Notes under the pieces: model-generated
What the model saw: the letters and a program-made list of their open reading frames with translations, nothing else
What the model was told of the DNA's origin: nothing
The model's database searches: none
Shown: piece by piece, positions 6,800-8,621 of the stretch
Layout: the number at the start of each line of letters is the position of its first letter
Numbering within the stretch: the first letter of the stretch is position 1
Position numbers and translations under genes: made by a program
Assembly: GCA_946481135.1 (NCBI GenBank)
Contig: CAMLMQ010000131.1
Span: 1-8,621 of the forward strand
Reading direction: 5' to 3'
DNA from: an uncultured Microbacteriaceae bacterium
Lineage (GTDB): Bacteria; Actinomycetota; Actinomycetes; Actinomycetales; Microbacteriaceae
Length of the DNA stretch: 8,621 nucleotides

Positions 6800-8531
6800 C
6801 GACGCCCCATGCCGGCACGTCGACGGTGACAGTAGTCTCGGCGTCGTCGACCTCGGCGACGACGCGCACGGGGGTGCCCTCGAGATTCGCCGCGACGACG
6901 CACAGAACATCGTCGTCGCGCACGCCCACCGCCCAGACGTGGTCGGGCCAGTCCTGCGCAATCAGCATCGGAAGGCCCGCGAGCGGGGTGAGAGCGCGCA
7001 CCGCGGCGAGCACCGGCGCGGCGGGATGCGACGCGCGGGCGACCCCGCGGTCCCCCCACGACTCGGCCACGGCGACGCTCTCCACGCCCGGCACGGCGGC
7101 GGCGAGAACCGCGGCGGCGAACCAGGCCCCAGCCGCCGTCGAGAACTGGCGCGGGTCGCTCGTGCCCGGCACACGCTCGGCACCGTAGCCGGCCGCGACA
7201 TCCGCCGACCCGTCGGGCACGGGTGCCGTCGTCGCCACGGCGTTGAAGCGTGGGCGGAGCGTGATCGGGCCGACGTGGAGCGGTCGCCCGCCCGACTTGC
7301 TCCGCGCGTCCTCGACGACCACACGGATCATCGGCACCGACTCCACGAGCTGCGCCCGTTCGGTCGCGTGCATCTGCGGCGTCAGGCTGAAGGTGAGGGC
7401 CGGAATGTCCTGCGGCAGTCGCGAACGCTGCCGATTGAGCTCCGTGTAGTGGCTGCGCGCGCCGCCGACGAGCCGGATCGACCCGCCGTCCCGCCCGAGC
7501 GCATCGACGAGCGCCGACCAGAGACCCGGCTCGGTGACGTGCGATGTGGCCGAGAAGACGCCGAGACGCTCGACGGGCAGGTCACGGAGAGCCGCCAGCG
7601 CCGGCCCCACGTCCGCCGGCCCTTCGGCGACGAGCCGCACGTCGAGCACCCCCGTGGGCACCTCCCCGGCGGCGCGGTTCAGAGCGGCACGCCAGTTCGC
7701 GTCGCGGAGGTCAAGCTCGACGAGACGCCGAGGAGGCAGTCCGGCGACGACCTCGGCCTCTGGCCCGGTCGCCGCTCCGAGCACCAGCTCCGGGAACGAT
7801 GCGCCGGTCGCCACGAGGCGCGGTCGTCGCGGCGCCGGCGCGGGATGCGGGCTGCCCTGGGCGTGCACGACGACCTTCTGCCGCACGGTCTCGCCGGCGC
7901 CGAGCAGCACCGGAAACGGGCGGTCGAGCGGCGTGCCGTAGGTCTTGAAGGAGGCGTCCGTCCAGTTGCGCTGGTCCTCCATCTCGAAGACCTCGCCCTC
8001 GAAGGCGGCACCGACCCCGATCCCGGCAGTCGACCAGTCCAGTCGGGCGATGTCGAACGCCGGTTGATGCGGACTCACCGCCACCGGGAACCGCGTCGGC
8101 GTCGTCGTGCCATCGGGATGAGTGACCGTCATTGGGGACCCGGCCACCTGCGGAGGATGCAGCACGACGAGTCCGACGCGGCACCGCAGGAAGTCGACCC
8201 GGTTCTCGGCGAGGAACTCCACCGAGAACACATCACCGTCCGCGCGTACCCGGAGGACCGCGTCGAGCTCGGCGCCGAGACCGCGGAACTCCAGTCGCAG
8301 GTCGATCCCGTCCGCGCCGTGCTCACGCGCGGTGACGCTCACGGGGACGGTGCCCCAGTCGCGGTCGCGCAGCACGGCCCGCACGGACCGCAGCACGACG
8401 ACGCCCCGGAACCGGAGGTCGGCGACCTCGTCGGCGCGCAGTTCCGCGCTCCACGGCCCGCGCGCCAAGGGGAGGGGCCTCGGCTCGACGTCGCCCCACG
8501 CGGCGTCGGCGTCGGCATGCCGATCGGTCAT
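6762..8531 (-). CDS. apnL: D-apionolactonase (ApnL-like)
   Basis: This 589-residue protein is predicted to hydrolyse D-apionolactone to D-apionate. I recognise it mainly by overall resemblance to ApnL proteins. The N-terminal part (about 25-225) is rich in beta strands and carries the highly characteristic 'FEGEVFEMEDQRNWTDASFK' (177-196) plus 'RFPVAVSPHQPAFD' (147-160). The middle (about 265-430) looks like alternating strands and helices of a barrel, with 'HYTELNRQR' (361-369), 'LTFSLTPQMHATER' (379-392) and 'GPITLRPRFN' (421-430). The C-terminus (about 540-580) looks like a small beta domain. No signal peptide or classical serine-hydrolase motif is seen, so it is probably cytoplasmic. The ATG at 8531 lies one base after the SDR stop, with no clear Shine-Dalgarno site, implying coupled translation. 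Its 3' end overlaps the regulator on the other strand. The catalytic residues cannot be named from sequence alone. Confidence 0.76.
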   Translation of the reverse strand: MTDRHADADAAWGDVEPRPLPLARGPWSAELRADEVADLRFRGVVVLRSVRAVLRDRDWGTVPVSVTAREHGADGIDLRLEFRGLGAELDAVLRVRADGDVFSVEFLAENRVDFLRCRVGLVVLHPPQVAGSPMTVTHPDGTTTPTRFPVAVSPHQPAFDIARLDWSTAGIGVGAAFEGEVFEMEDQRNWTDASFKTYGTPLDRPFPVLLGAGETVRQKVVVHAQGSPHPAPAPRRPRLVATGASFPELVLGAATGPEAEVVAGLPPRRLVELDLRDANWRAALNRAAGEVPTGVLDVRLVAEGPADVGPALAALRDLPVERLGVFSATSHVTEPGLWSALVDALGRDGGSIRLVGGARSHYTELNRQRSRLPQDIPALTFSLTPQMHATERAQLVESVPMIRVVVEDARSKSGGRPLHVGPITLRPRFNAVATTAPVPDGSADVAAGYGAERVPGTSDPRQFSTAAGAWFAAAVLAAAVPGVESVAVAESWGDRGVARASHPAAPVLAAVRALTPLAGLPMLIAQDWPDHVWAVGVRDDDVLCVVAANLEGTPVRVVAEVDDAETTVTVDVPAWGVVSVRVPPGRSVP

Positions 8532-8532
8532 C

Positions 8533-8619
8533 TCAGAGCGTCGTCATCCCGCCGTCGACGCGGAACTCCGCGCCGGTCGCGAAGGCGGCGTCGTCGCTCG
8601 CGAGGAACGTCGCGATGCC
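8533..8619 (-). CDS. Short-chain dehydrogenase/reductase, C-terminal fragment
   Basis: The last 28 codons of a minus-strand gene enter from the right edge and stop at TGA (8535-8533). The visible end includes 'GIATFLASDDAAFATGAEFR' followed by 'VDGGMTTL'. The 'FLASD-x-A-x-F-x-TG' and 'VDGG' motifs are standard for the C-terminus of classical NAD(P)-dependent SDR enzymes. The cofactor and active-site motifs lie outside the window. One base separates it from apnL, so the two are almost surely co-transcribed. By context it could be the sugar 1-dehydrogenase making apionolactone from D-apiose. Described D-apiose dehydrogenases (ApsD) are of the Gfo/Idh/MocA type, so this would be a different family for that step. 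It could equally act on erythrulose or a tetritol. Confidence 0.85.
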   Translation of the reverse strand, partial: GIATFLASDDAAFATGAEFRVDGGMTTL

Positions 8620-8621
8620 CG

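Overview
The window looks like chromosomal DNA from a high-GC actinobacterium. Third codon positions are almost all G or C, GTG starts are used, and genes overlap by 1-4 bases. Repeated GGATGC/GCATCC hexamers suggest Microbacteriaceae, but that placement is an inference. There are no RNA genes, insertion sequences, CRISPR arrays or phage genes. Coding density is close to complete.

Layout on the minus strand, in transcription order from right to left: (a) the last 28 residues of a short-chain dehydrogenase/reductase (8533-8619); (b) after one base, a 589-residue D-apionolactonase-like protein, ApnL (6762-8531). Next, on the plus strand, is (c) a FadR-type GntR regulator (6053-6799), whose 3' end overlaps the apnL 3' end by 38 bp. 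A 71-bp divergent intergenic region (5982-6052) holds a perfect 12-bp palindrome, the likely operator. From it runs a tightly coupled minus-strand operon: (d) lerK (two-domain DhaK-DhaL kinase, 4245-5981), (e) derI (RpiB-like, 3778-4248), (f) lerI (triosephosphate-isomerase-like, 3005-3778), (g) oiaC (xylose-isomerase-like TIM barrel, 2187-3008) and (h) apnO (6-phosphogluconate-dehydrogenase-like, 1336-2190). Every junction in d-h overlaps by 1 or 4 bases. Then come (i) an LtrA-family membrane protein (93-1316), 19 bp behind apnO, and (j) the first 18 codons of an ABC transporter ATPase (1-54).

Together the genes read as a catabolic route for the branched plant-cell-wall sugar D-apiose, or its acid D-apionate, ending in central metabolism. 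ApnL opens apionolactone to D-apionate. ApnO oxidises and isomerises this to 3-oxo-isoapionate. OiaC decarboxylates that to L-erythrulose. LerK phosphorylates it to L-erythrulose 1-phosphate, LerI makes D-erythrulose 4-phosphate, and DerI makes D-erythrose 4-phosphate for the pentose phosphate pathway. The SDR at the right edge is a candidate for the first step, apiose to apionolactone. The single enzymes belong to described families. What stands out is that the non-phosphorylating OiaC branch is joined to the Ler/Der tetrose module in one translationally coupled operon under one local regulator. Substrate assignments rest on family recognition and gene context, not on any search.
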